NCBI GenBank assembly: GCA_016763735.1 | Contig: JAESTE010000176.1 | Span: 1 to 5,542 of the forward strand | DNA: 5,542 nt | Origin: Nitrospinaceae bacterium | Lineage (GTDB): Bacteria > Nitrospinota > Nitrospinia > Nitrospinales > VA-1 | Direction of reading: 5' to 3' | The notes under the pieces: model-generated | The model's database searches: none | Seen by the model: only the letters and a program-made list of their open reading frames with translations | Told to the model about the DNA's origin: nothing | Shown: piece after piece, positions 1 to 5,542 of the stretch | How the letters are laid out: each line of letters starts with the position of its first letter | How positions within the stretch are numbered: the stretch's first letter is position 1 | Program-made: the position numbers and the translations under genes

Positions 1-1186
1 TGGCAAAAAACATCATTGCGCAGGAAAGAATTCCAATATTTTGGGCACCAATTTGGTTGACGGTCCAATACCCCAGAATCGGGCCAATAGTTCCCCGAAT
101 ACCTGTGAGGCTGACATGCACGGACATATAGGCCCCTGTCTTTCCGGGCGGTGCATATTTAGTTACCCAAAGGTTCCAGGCAATGCTACCACCCGCGAAC
201 GCCGCGCCTATCAATGCTGCCCCTAAGCCAATTACCCAGGGATTTGAAGTTACAAAGAATAGGAGAACTCCCAAACCAAATAACAGATTCAATATCATCC
301 GCAGCACAACAAAATTCATCCTATCGAACAGGGAAGCCCAATATGGGATGAGAAGCATTCGTAGGGTCTCCGGGATGACAGTGATAATCATCGCTACAAA
401 AATAGCCGACCCCTCAATGCCCCATTCTGGAGCGGTGATATAATCTACTCGAAGCGGCAGAGTCCAAAGGTTGGCAAAACCCATGATGAACCAGGTCAGG
501 AGTACATAGCCAAAAGATTTATCCAACCAGACATATTTCATATTGCCAAACGGATGGGTGTGAGGTGTGCTCTCGACCATTTTGGAAGGCATGGAATAAA
601 TGGCTAAGGCTTTTGCTATGGCACAAAACCCGAGGAACGTAAAAGTCCAATGACAGTTTTTGATGTCCGATTCAAGAAACCAAGACCCGATCAAACCAGA
701 AAGAGCAGCAACCCCTACTGAAAGCAATAAAGGTTTGGAAAAATAAGCCGCGCGTTTGTCTGGCGGATAATTGTCTCCGTAAATATCCGTAACAAAAGGC
801 AACAGGGAACTGCGGCAGATATAACCGGCAATCACCATGCAGGCAAATTGAGTAAGGGATTCTGTCCATGCCGCAAGAATAAGGCAAACTCCTGAAACCA
901 GTGAGGGCAGGGCACCCCAGGTAGACTTCCTCCAATTTGTCAGGGATGCATAATGCAATAGCACCATGGAAAGAAACATTCCCATAAAGGGTGCGGCGGC
1001 GATCAATGCTTTGGTGTTTTCACCTGCATTGAAATATCGAATCGCTATGAACAGGCAAAAGGTTTGTGCACCGGAAGAAAGAACTCCTTCGAATCCGCCT
1101 CGCCATAAATCGCATCGATAAGTTTTTTGTGTTTTAGCTTCTGAAGTTAGGTCGACAGGTGGGTTCAATTCAGTTGGCCCCTGCAT
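1..1186 (-). CDS. MFS transporter, 3' end cut by window edge
   Basis: This gene reads from ATG at 1186 leftwards through 395 codons with no stop and leaves the window, so the protein lacks only its C-terminal end. The translation is strongly hydrophobic, with about 12 likely membrane helices (roughly residues 33-52, 59-80, 92-107, 112-132, 152-172, 180-198, 226-245, 260-282, 293-312, 316-337, 354-374 and 384 onward) and a hydrophilic N-terminal tail of about 28 residues. The central loop (about 199-220) contains an HTHP stretch. MFS motif-A-like loops are visible: TDIYGDNYPPDKRAAY near 133-148 and SLFDRMNFVVLR near 285-296. A glycine/proline-rich TGIRGTIGPILGYW lies near 361-374. This fits an inner-membrane secondary transporter. 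The substrate cannot be read from the sequence. Its start overlaps the upstream TPR gene by 22 bases, implying co-transcription and probable translational coupling; an AAGG lies about 12 bases upstream of the ATG. Confidence 0.85.
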   Translation of the reverse strand, partial: MQGPTELNPPVDLTSEAKTQKTYRCDLWRGGFEGVLSSGAQTFCLFIAIRYFNAGENTKALIAAAPFMGMFLSMVLLHYASLTNWRKSTWGALPSLVSGVCLILAAWTESLTQFACMVIAGYICRSSLLPFVTDIYGDNYPPDKRAAYFSKPLLLSVGVAALSGLIGSWFLESDIKNCHWTFTFLGFCAIAKALAIYSMPSKMVESTPHTHPFGNMKYVWLDKSFGYVLLTWFIMGFANLWTLPLRVDYITAPEWGIEGSAIFVAMIITVIPETLRMLLIPYWASLFDRMNFVVLRMILNLLFGLGVLLFFVTSNPWVIGLGAALIGAAFAGGSIAWNLWVTKYAPPGKTGAYMSVHVSLTGIRGTIGPILGYWTVNQIGAQNIGILSCAMMFFA

Positions 1187-1626
1187 TTAGCAATATAAAC
1201 CTTGTTGAACTCAGCATACGGTTGCAGGATTGAGGCTGTTTGGAAACTTTTAATAGCTTCGTGGTAACGGGCAAGCTGAAATAAGCAGAGGCCATGTCCA
1301 TTCCAGGCACCAAAGTGATTGGCGTTGAGTTTTAGCGTGATCTCGCATTCTTTGATCGCTGGGGAATATTTTTTTTGCATATATAACACTGTAGCAAGTT
1401 TATTGTGAGCTTCGGCAAACTCCGGGCAATCCATCACGAGATTTTCAAATATCTCCTGGGCTTTTTGATACTGTTGGCCATCCATCAGTTGCGTTCCTTC
1501 ACGAATTCGGAATTTTGCTTCTTCGCCTGCCTGACTGAACCAAAGGTCCCATAAAGCCTGCGTTGCGTTTTGCCGCAAGGCAGATTCTTCACTTAATAAG
1601 TCCTGTAACAATTCTTTTTCATTCAT
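1165..1626 (-). CDS. Small tetratricopeptide-repeat (TPR) protein
   Basis: The protein has 153 residues if started at ATG 1626. A TTG at 1641 would add five residues (MHYLK), but neither start has a visible Shine-Dalgarno sequence, so the ATG is preferred. After a short helical N-terminus with an ALWDLWF stretch (24-30), three consecutive 34-residue TPR units can be read at about 37-70, 71-104 and 105-138. Typical features are small and aromatic residues at the helix contacts and a proline closing repeats one and three (DCPEF, LQPYA). The most conserved-looking stretch is AEAHNKLATVLY (71-82), followed by HFGAWNGHGLC (104-114). There is no signal peptide or membrane helix, so it is probably a cytoplasmic protein-protein interaction scaffold. 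The two cysteines C114 and C148 are not in a recognisable metal site. It is the first gene of a two-gene unit with the MFS transporter, whose start lies inside its last codons. The specific partner is unknown. Confidence 0.85.
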   Translation of the reverse strand: MNEKELLQDLLSEESALRQNATQALWDLWFSQAGEEAKFRIREGTQLMDGQQYQKAQEIFENLVMDCPEFAEAHNKLATVLYMQKKYSPAIKECEITLKLNANHFGAWNGHGLCLFQLARYHEAIKSFQTASILQPYAEFNKVYIAKCRGQLN

Positions 1627-1747
1627 TTTCAAATAGTGCAATAAATTTTGATAGCAATATTGTAGCAGGTAAATGATGAATGTGGCTTTGCAACTCTAAA
1701 TCGTATTATTTTTCTCGAACATGGCCCTGGGTAAGCGTAAAATCATA

Positions 1748-1774
1748 AATTAATCCCACAAAGTGGGTTTAATT
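1748..1774. repeat. 27-base near-perfect palindrome
   Basis: The arms AATTAATCCCAC and GTGGGTTTAATT flank a three-base AAA centre. Eleven of twelve positions pair, the exception being T1754 against T1768. There is no T-run after it on either side, and it sits upstream of two divergent genes, which argues against a terminator. It could be an operator for a dimeric regulator or part of the palindromic repeat cluster that follows immediately. The structure is plain in the sequence; the role is not known. Confidence 0.6.
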
Positions 1775-1801
1775 CCCCGTGGCTTGCCACGCCTGTTAAA
1801 T
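1772..1801 (+). repeat. REP-like palindromic element, copy A
   Basis: A hairpin with arms CGTGGC (1778-1783) and GCCACG (1786-1791) is preceded by CCC and followed by GTTAAAT (1795-1801). The layout of C-rich stem, GCTTG core and short GTT-A-AT tail is shared with the element at 1816-1849. That suggests two diverged members of one repeat family, of the kind mobilised by REP-associated tyrosine transposases in other bacteria. The family assignment is inference. Confidence 0.45.
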
Positions 1802-1815
1802 AAAAATATTTTTGG

Positions 1816-1849
1816 GATACCCCGTCTGCTTGTGGCGGAGTCGTTCATT
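1816..1849 (+). repeat. REP-like palindromic element, copy B
   Basis: An imperfect hairpin has arms CCCCGTC (1820-1826) and GGCGGAG (1834-1840), with one mismatch and one G-T pair, around a TGCTTGT loop, followed by GTTCATT (1843-1849). It resembles the element at 1772-1801 in core (GCTTG) and tail. It occupies the extra 5' codons that a TTG start at 1812 would give to cinA, which supports the ATG at 1869 as the true start. Confidence 0.45.
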
Positions 1850-1868
1850 AACTTTGGATACATTCCTT

Positions 1869-3128
1869 ATGATTTTTAGCGGTTCAAATTCAGCAGAAAT
1901 TCTGGTTATCGGCGATGAGGTGATTAGCGGTTTGATCGTAGACACCAATTCCAAATATCTGGGAGAGCGTATTTATGAGACTGGGGTTGGAGTTTCGCGC
2001 ATAACCAAAATAGGGGATGATTTTTCTATTATGGAAGAATGTATAGAACAGGCTTTGCAGCGCTCCGACTGGGTCATTCTGACAGGGGGATTAGGAATCA
2101 CTCACGATGATATTACCAAATCGGTATTGACGAAAGTTTTTGCATCTAATTTGCATCGAGATGAAAAAGTGATCCAGATGCTGGAAGAGACGTTTCGTAA
2201 AAGAAACCGGGCGATACCAGCAAGTGTTCAATCGCAATGTGAAGTCCCGGATAATTGTCAGGTTCTTTATAATGAGGTGGGCACGGCACCGGGCTTCCGG
2301 TTTGAAAGAGACGGACATGTTTTGTTTTGCCTGCCGGGTGTGCCGCATGAGATGAAACATTTATTCGAACGCTATATTGCTCCTGAACTGGTTAAACATT
2401 CGTCACAAACATTTTCTCATCGTATTCTTAAAACTACGGGAATCTCAGAGGCAGATTTGTGGGATAAAGTGGGTTCTATCGATGCATTGCAGAAAAAGGT
2501 AACTCTGGCTTCTTTGCCTTCACATTTAGGAGTGCGAATTCGACTTTCGGTTCTGACAGAAACTGGAGGAAAAGAGACTCTTGATGAGGTTGAACAATCT
2601 TTGAGAGATCGCATAGGACGATATGTTTATGGAATAAATGAAGAGACGCTGGAGGGTAAAGTAGGGCAATTGCTGACTGAAAAATCCATGATAATCGCTA
2701 CGGCGGAGTCTTGTACTGGTGGGTTGATCGGTCACCTGCTCACTCAAATTTCGGGGAGCTCCAATTATTTTAAAGAAGGATTTGTTGTATATAGTAATGA
2801 TGCCAAAGCATCCCGGTTGGGCGTGGAACAACAGGTGCTTGACAAACATGGTGCGGTCAGTGAGTCGGTGGCCCGATTGATGGCAGAAGGGGTTCGGCGG
2901 GTTAGCGGGGCAGATATAGGAGTGTCGGTGACGGGGATTTCTGGTCCGACAGGAGGCAGTGAGGAAAAGCCGGTGGGTTTGACTTTTATAGCGGTCAGTG
3001 ATTCAGCCGGAACCTGGTGCGGAAAATATATATACACGCATGACCGTATAAAAAATAAAGAACGTACTGCACAAACTGCTTTGAACCTTGTGCGATTGCG
3101 GTTGCTGGGTTTGTTGGAGAATACTTAG
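1869..3128 (+). CDS. cinA: CinA-family protein: MoCF-like domain plus NMN deamidase domain
   Basis: The full-length CinA has 419 residues from ATG 1869. An upstream TTG at 1812 would add 19 residues that do not match the family start and fall in a palindromic repeat. The N-terminal MoCF/MogA-like domain begins with AEILVIGDEVISG (9-21) and VDTN (24-27). It continues with TGGLGITHDD (72-81), GTAPGF (138-143) and LPGVPHEM (155-162). The C-terminal PncC-like domain starts near 260 and carries AESCTGG (279-285, with the conserved serine S281), YSNDAK (308-313, with K313), TGISGPTGG (355-363) and a following KPVG. Family members hydrolyse nicotinamide mononucleotide to nicotinate mononucleotide plus ammonia in NAD salvage; in two-domain proteins the N-terminal part has been linked to ADP-ribose pyrophosphatase activity. 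All key motifs are intact. The only small oddity is isoleucine at 77, where proline is common. It is cytosolic and transcribed alone; the downstream gene converges on it. Confidence 0.95.
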   Translation: MIFSGSNSAEILVIGDEVISGLIVDTNSKYLGERIYETGVGVSRITKIGDDFSIMEECIEQALQRSDWVILTGGLGITHDDITKSVLTKVFASNLHRDEKVIQMLEETFRKRNRAIPASVQSQCEVPDNCQVLYNEVGTAPGFRFERDGHVLFCLPGVPHEMKHLFERYIAPELVKHSSQTFSHRILKTTGISEADLWDKVGSIDALQKKVTLASLPSHLGVRIRLSVLTETGGKETLDEVEQSLRDRIGRYVYGINEETLEGKVGQLLTEKSMIIATAESCTGGLIGHLLTQISGSSNYFKEGFVVYSNDAKASRLGVEQQVLDKHGAVSESVARLMAEGVRRVSGADIGVSVTGISGPTGGSEEKPVGLTFIAVSDSAGTWCGKYIYTHDRIKNKERTAQTALNLVRLRLLGLLENT

Positions 3129-3182
3129 TTGAGAGAAGGGTAGTATTCAATATGAACCCAAAATACTCATAAAATATGCAGA
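3129..3182. other. Short convergent spacer between cinA and rhomboid gene
   Basis: These 54 bases lie between two stop codons facing each other, where a bidirectional terminator would be expected. Only weak inverted matches are present (AGTATT at about 3142-3147 against AATACT further right, and GGGT against ACCC), with no strong GC stem or T-run. I therefore do not call a terminator. Confidence 0.5.
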
Positions 3183-3824
3183 TCAGCGTTTCGCAAAATT
3201 TTTAAAGGGAAGAATTAGCAAAACACCCGCAACAAACCCACCGATATGGGCAAACCAGGCGGTTCCCCCGGCTTCGGAAGAAGCACTGTTCCATATTTGC
3301 AAGCCCACCCAGAACAGCAGCAGAAAGATTGCGGGAATGCGCGCGATCGTCCAGAAAAATCCAAGAAAGATAAAAGTTCTTATTTTCGCAAAAGGGAATA
3401 AAATCAGATACGCACCCAAGATACCGGAGATGGCCCCGCTGGCACCGACCATTGGAATTTTGGAGTCCATGTCTGTGGCGATATGCCCGAATGCGGCGAG
3501 TGTTCCACAGACGAAATAAAACAATACGAAACGAAACTTACCCAATGCGTCTTCAATGTTGTTTCCGAAAATCCAGAGATAGAGCATGTTTCCACCGAGG
3601 TGCCAGATACCGGCATGCAGAAACATCGATGTATAAACGGTGGGATAAGTTGTGAAGGGGTTGTTGAGCAATTGCGTGGGAACCAGAGCGTAGTCGGCAT
3701 AAAGAACACTGGGGTGAACGGGTAAATTAGCTCCGTAAAGAAAAACCGCTATATTTAATACAATGAAGCCCAAAGTTAAAAATGGAAAATTGCGCGTCGG
3801 GTTATCATCTTTCAGAGGAATCAT
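3183..3824 (-). CDS. Rhomboid-family intramembrane serine protease
   Basis: The complete protein has 213 residues, a normal size for a compact six-helix bacterial rhomboid. It opens with MIPLKDDNPTR, a beginning typical of one large bacterial rhomboid subgroup, then a first membrane helix (about 15-31). Next come the HLGGN motif (H75, N79) with NMLYLWIFGNNIED (79-92), and then the catalytic serine in GASG (127-130, S129). The catalytic histidine is H193 in AHIGGF. Further helices lie near 97-114, 131-149, 151-175 and 194-206. The Ser-His dyad and the oxyanion-side His/Asn are all present, so it should be active in the inner membrane, cutting transmembrane segments of client proteins. Substrates cannot be told from the sequence. 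It is transcribed alone, divergently from the NACHT gene and converging on cinA. No Shine-Dalgarno sequence is visible before the ATG. Confidence 0.95.
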   Translation of the reverse strand: MIPLKDDNPTRNFPFLTLGFIVLNIAVFLYGANLPVHPSVLYADYALVPTQLLNNPFTTYPTVYTSMFLHAGIWHLGGNMLYLWIFGNNIEDALGKFRFVLFYFVCGTLAAFGHIATDMDSKIPMVGASGAISGILGAYLILFPFAKIRTFIFLGFFWTIARIPAIFLLLFWVGLQIWNSASSEAGGTAWFAHIGGFVAGVLLILPFKNFAKR

Positions 3825-3905
3825 CTATAACTTGGATACAATATGGTAGAATTTGAAATACATTTGGTAAACGACAACATTATAAGTGATTAAAAATATT
3901 TGGCT
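3825..3905. promoter_or_regulatory. Divergent promoter region, rhomboid gene and NACHT gene
   Basis: This AT-rich 81-base spacer lies between two divergent start codons and must carry at least one promoter for each unless transcripts begin inside coding sequence. A perfect TATAAT is present on the minus strand (3884 to 3879) and could be the -10 of the rhomboid gene, giving a leader of about 45-50 bases. Its -35 would fall on the NACHT start codon and is a poor match. On the plus strand TATAAG (3882-3887) and TACAAT (3837-3842) are possible -10 boxes, neither with a good -35. Confidence 0.35.
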
Positions 3906-5542
3906 ATGGATGATATAGAAGGGCTGGTTCCCTTATCAAAGGGAGAAGAACTTCCCGTTGCTCCCGAGCGACTGGAAGAGTCACTGGAATGGGTGATCGA
4001 AACTTATCGCAAGCACCAGTTGGTCAAGGTGACTGCGTGGTTAGACGAAAACCTTGGCAAGGGTAGAAGAAATAAAACTCTGATCCCGAGAATATTGTTG
4101 GACGTTAATCCGATTACACACCGACAAAGCCTGCTCGAAAGAGTTTTTCCTGCACCTAGAATCATTAATGAAGATTTGCTGGAAGTGAATAACTTGAAAT
4201 TCATGCTGGATGCTGAATCTGGAATGGGCAAGACCACCTTCCTTATGCATTACCTTGAAACGCTTCTGGATGCCTCGACCCATCAAATTTATTCCCTCCC
4301 CATCTATTTTCATTTAGGAAATGTCCCCGAGGGTGGCGGGTTTCAGCAGTTTCGTGAATCTGTCAATCGTGAAATCATTGATGTGATTCTTTTGGAGAAA
4401 GAGGAAAACCCGGATCTGATTCTTGATGAAGATCTGCTGCAAATAACGTTGAACTCTATCTTTGGTTATAGCAAGTTTATGTTTTTGCTGGATGGTTTTG
4501 ACCAGCTTCATCCTCAGGACAGGTTTCGCTTTTTTGTGGATTCTTTTTTGGATGACAATTTATTTCACAGCAATTTTGTTTTACTCACCAGCGATAAATT
4601 TGAATTTGGTTCGCTGGCGACCGATGCGATTATCAAGCGTGGTGAAGGTGCTGCGTTTCAAATGACTTTTCAGGCTCTCGATCGAAAAGAAAGTAGTGTT
4701 TACCTGGGAGATGCCGCAAAAAATAATGCCATAAAGGAACTTGCTGCTTTTACGCCGGAACTATTGAAGACACCCATTTTACTGAAAATGATTCGCACTC
4801 TGGACGATAGTGAACTGCTGGAAGGATTGGATAACAGGGCTGAGGTTTATACGCAGTGGTTCAAACATTTGTTGGCGGAATCCGATAAAAATGAAAGTGA
4901 ATTAGAAAAATGTATGGATCAATTAGCCGAAATTTCTTTTCAACAAATGTTGGATGGGAAAGTTCAGCGCTATCAAAAAGAGGAGCCGGGGTACGATAAG
5001 TCCGACATCGAAAAAGATAAGTTTGATCTGTTAATACAAGGCGATGACCTTGCTCCTTGCTGGAAGAGAATACTTCAGCAGACTCCGCGTCGATGGGAGT
5101 TTCGTCACCCTTCTTATCAAGAGTATTTTGCAGCAAGACATATTGCCAAAATATCGGAGTGGCAAGGCATCGTAAGGAAAAATTGTGGTGATGAAAAATG
5201 GCACGAAGCTTTTAAAATATTAGCAGGTATGGTTTCTGGAAAAGAACTTTTCGATATTTTTATTGAAGAGGGAGCTGTGATGTTGGCGGGTAATTCCCTG
5301 CGGGAGGTCAAAGACCTTCCCGAAGGACAAGATTTACTGGTACGTCAGCTACTAAAATATCAATGCCCGGAAATGCTTCCGCAGTTTAAACCTTGTCGTT
5401 TGGTTCGCGTTGAGAATGTTTGGAAAACCAACGATGCAGATTATTTGCAATCCTTACCAAATCGATTATTGATGCGAGAGCATCGAGACAGCAGAATATT
5501 GTTCAGTGTATTTGAACTGGTGCTGAATAATGCCGGAACGAA
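3906..5542 (+). CDS. NACHT-type STAND NTPase, 3' end cut by window edge
   Basis: The reading frame is open from ATG 3906 to the window end (545 codons seen). An in-frame TAA at 3891 limits the start to this ATG or a TTG two codons earlier. The first ~98 residues are helical and charged and show no recognisable effector domain; they resemble the linker that precedes NACHT domains. The NTPase core has a Walker A AESGMGKTT (103-111, K109) and a Walker B/NACHT signature FLLDGFDQL (193-201, D196, D199). A sensor-1-like VLLTSDK (225-231) carries aspartate where arginine is usual after the serine. A winged-helix-end motif FRHPSYQEYFAARH (399-412) is typical of NACHT proteins, and helical sequence continues to the edge. 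STAND NTPases are signalling switches: ligand sensing by C-terminal repeats leads to nucleotide exchange and oligomerisation. Several bacterial ones act in antiphage defence. Sensor and any C-terminal effector lie outside the window, so the role here is open. Confidence 0.9.
   Translation, partial: MDDIEGLVPLSKGEELPVAPERLEESLEWVIETYRKHQLVKVTAWLDENLGKGRRNKTLIPRILLDVNPITHRQSLLERVFPAPRIINEDLLEVNNLKFMLDAESGMGKTTFLMHYLETLLDASTHQIYSLPIYFHLGNVPEGGGFQQFRESVNREIIDVILLEKEENPDLILDEDLLQITLNSIFGYSKFMFLLDGFDQLHPQDRFRFFVDSFLDDNLFHSNFVLLTSDKFEFGSLATDAIIKRGEGAAFQMTFQALDRKESSVYLGDAAKNNAIKELAAFTPELLKTPILLKMIRTLDDSELLEGLDNRAEVYTQWFKHLLAESDKNESELEKCMDQLAEISFQQMLDGKVQRYQKEEPGYDKSDIEKDKFDLLIQGDDLAPCWKRILQQTPRRWEFRHPSYQEYFAARHIAKISEWQGIVRKNCGDEKWHEAFKILAGMVSGKELFDIFIEEGAVMLAGNSLREVKDLPEGQDLLVRQLLKYQCPEMLPQFKPCRLVRVENVWKTNDADYLQSLPNRLLMREHRDSRILFSVFELVLNNAGT

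Larger units (their letters stand above)
1627..1868. other. Divergent intergenic region between TPR gene and cinA
   Basis: This 242-base non-coding stretch separates the divergent TPR and cinA starts, so it must hold the promoters of both. I saw no convincing -35/-10 pair with normal spacing on either strand. A TACAAT on the minus strand at about 1665-1660 is the best -10 candidate for the TPR-MFS unit, but no matching -35 is evident. The right half (1748-1850) is filled with three palindromic elements, listed separately. Confidence 0.6.

Noticed and set aside
41..443. Two open frames on the plus strand (41-226 and 183-443)
   Set aside because: They are antisense to the MFS transporter, whose minus-strand frame is clearly coding (membrane helix pattern, MFS motifs).
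672..935. Open frame of 87 codons on the minus strand
   Set aside because: It lies entirely inside the MFS transporter in another frame and has no family features.
1812..1868. 5' extension of cinA from a TTG at 1812
   Set aside because: The 19 added residues do not fit the CinA N-terminus and are encoded by a palindromic repeat; ATG 1869 begins just before the conserved AEILVIGDE strand.
2091..3037. Several minus-strand open frames
   Set aside because: They are antisense to cinA, whose motifs are intact throughout this stretch.
3129..3182. Possible bidirectional terminator between cinA and the rhomboid gene
   Set aside because: Only short AT-rich inverted matches with long loops and no T-run; too weak to call.
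3337..3725. Open frames on both strands in the rhomboid region
   Set aside because: They are shadows of the rhomboid gene, which has all catalytic motifs in the frame 3824 to 3183.
4004..5311. Minus-strand frames and a plus-strand frame at 4462-4665
   Set aside because: They are out-of-frame shadows of the NACHT gene, which is continuously open here with ordered NTPase motifs.
1..5542. CRISPR array, tRNA or rRNA gene, insertion sequence
   Set aside because: No regularly spaced direct repeats, no cloverleaf or rRNA-like sequence and no transposase-like frame were seen.

Overview
The window looks like chromosomal DNA from a Gram-negative-type bacterium of moderate G+C, by eye somewhat below half. 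The genes are housekeeping-like and closely packed, with one conflict- or signalling-type gene at the right edge. The lineage cannot be fixed from the sequence. The protein styles (a compact TPR protein, full-length CinA, a short rhomboid, a NACHT NTPase) would fit Nitrospinota, deltaproteobacteria-like or similar marine or sediment groups, but this is only an impression. A recurrent trait is that four of the five start codons have no clear Shine-Dalgarno sequence.

Layout. (1) 1-1186, minus: a major facilitator superfamily (MFS) transporter whose C-terminal end runs off the left edge; 395 codons are visible without a stop. (2) 1165-1626, minus: a small three-repeat TPR protein whose 3' end overlaps the transporter start by 22 bases, so the two form an operon. 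(3) 1627-1868: a divergent intergenic stretch with three palindromes, two of them resembling each other and REP-type repeats. (4) 1869-3128, plus: complete CinA (MoCF-like domain plus NMN deamidase domain). (5) 3183-3824, minus: complete rhomboid intramembrane serine protease, converging on cinA. (6) 3825-3905: an 81-base divergent spacer. (7) 3906-5542, plus: the first 545 codons of a NACHT-type STAND NTPase that continues past the right edge.

How they relate. Only the TPR protein and the transporter are clearly co-transcribed. cinA, the rhomboid gene and the NACHT gene alternate in strand and each looks like its own unit. CinA serves NAD salvage (NMN deamidation), and the rhomboid cleaves membrane proteins. 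The NACHT protein has the architecture of bacterial STAND switches, several of which are antiviral sensors, but its sensor/effector C-terminus is not in the window. It is the best candidate for something new here. No RNA genes, CRISPR arrays, insertion sequences or integrases were seen.
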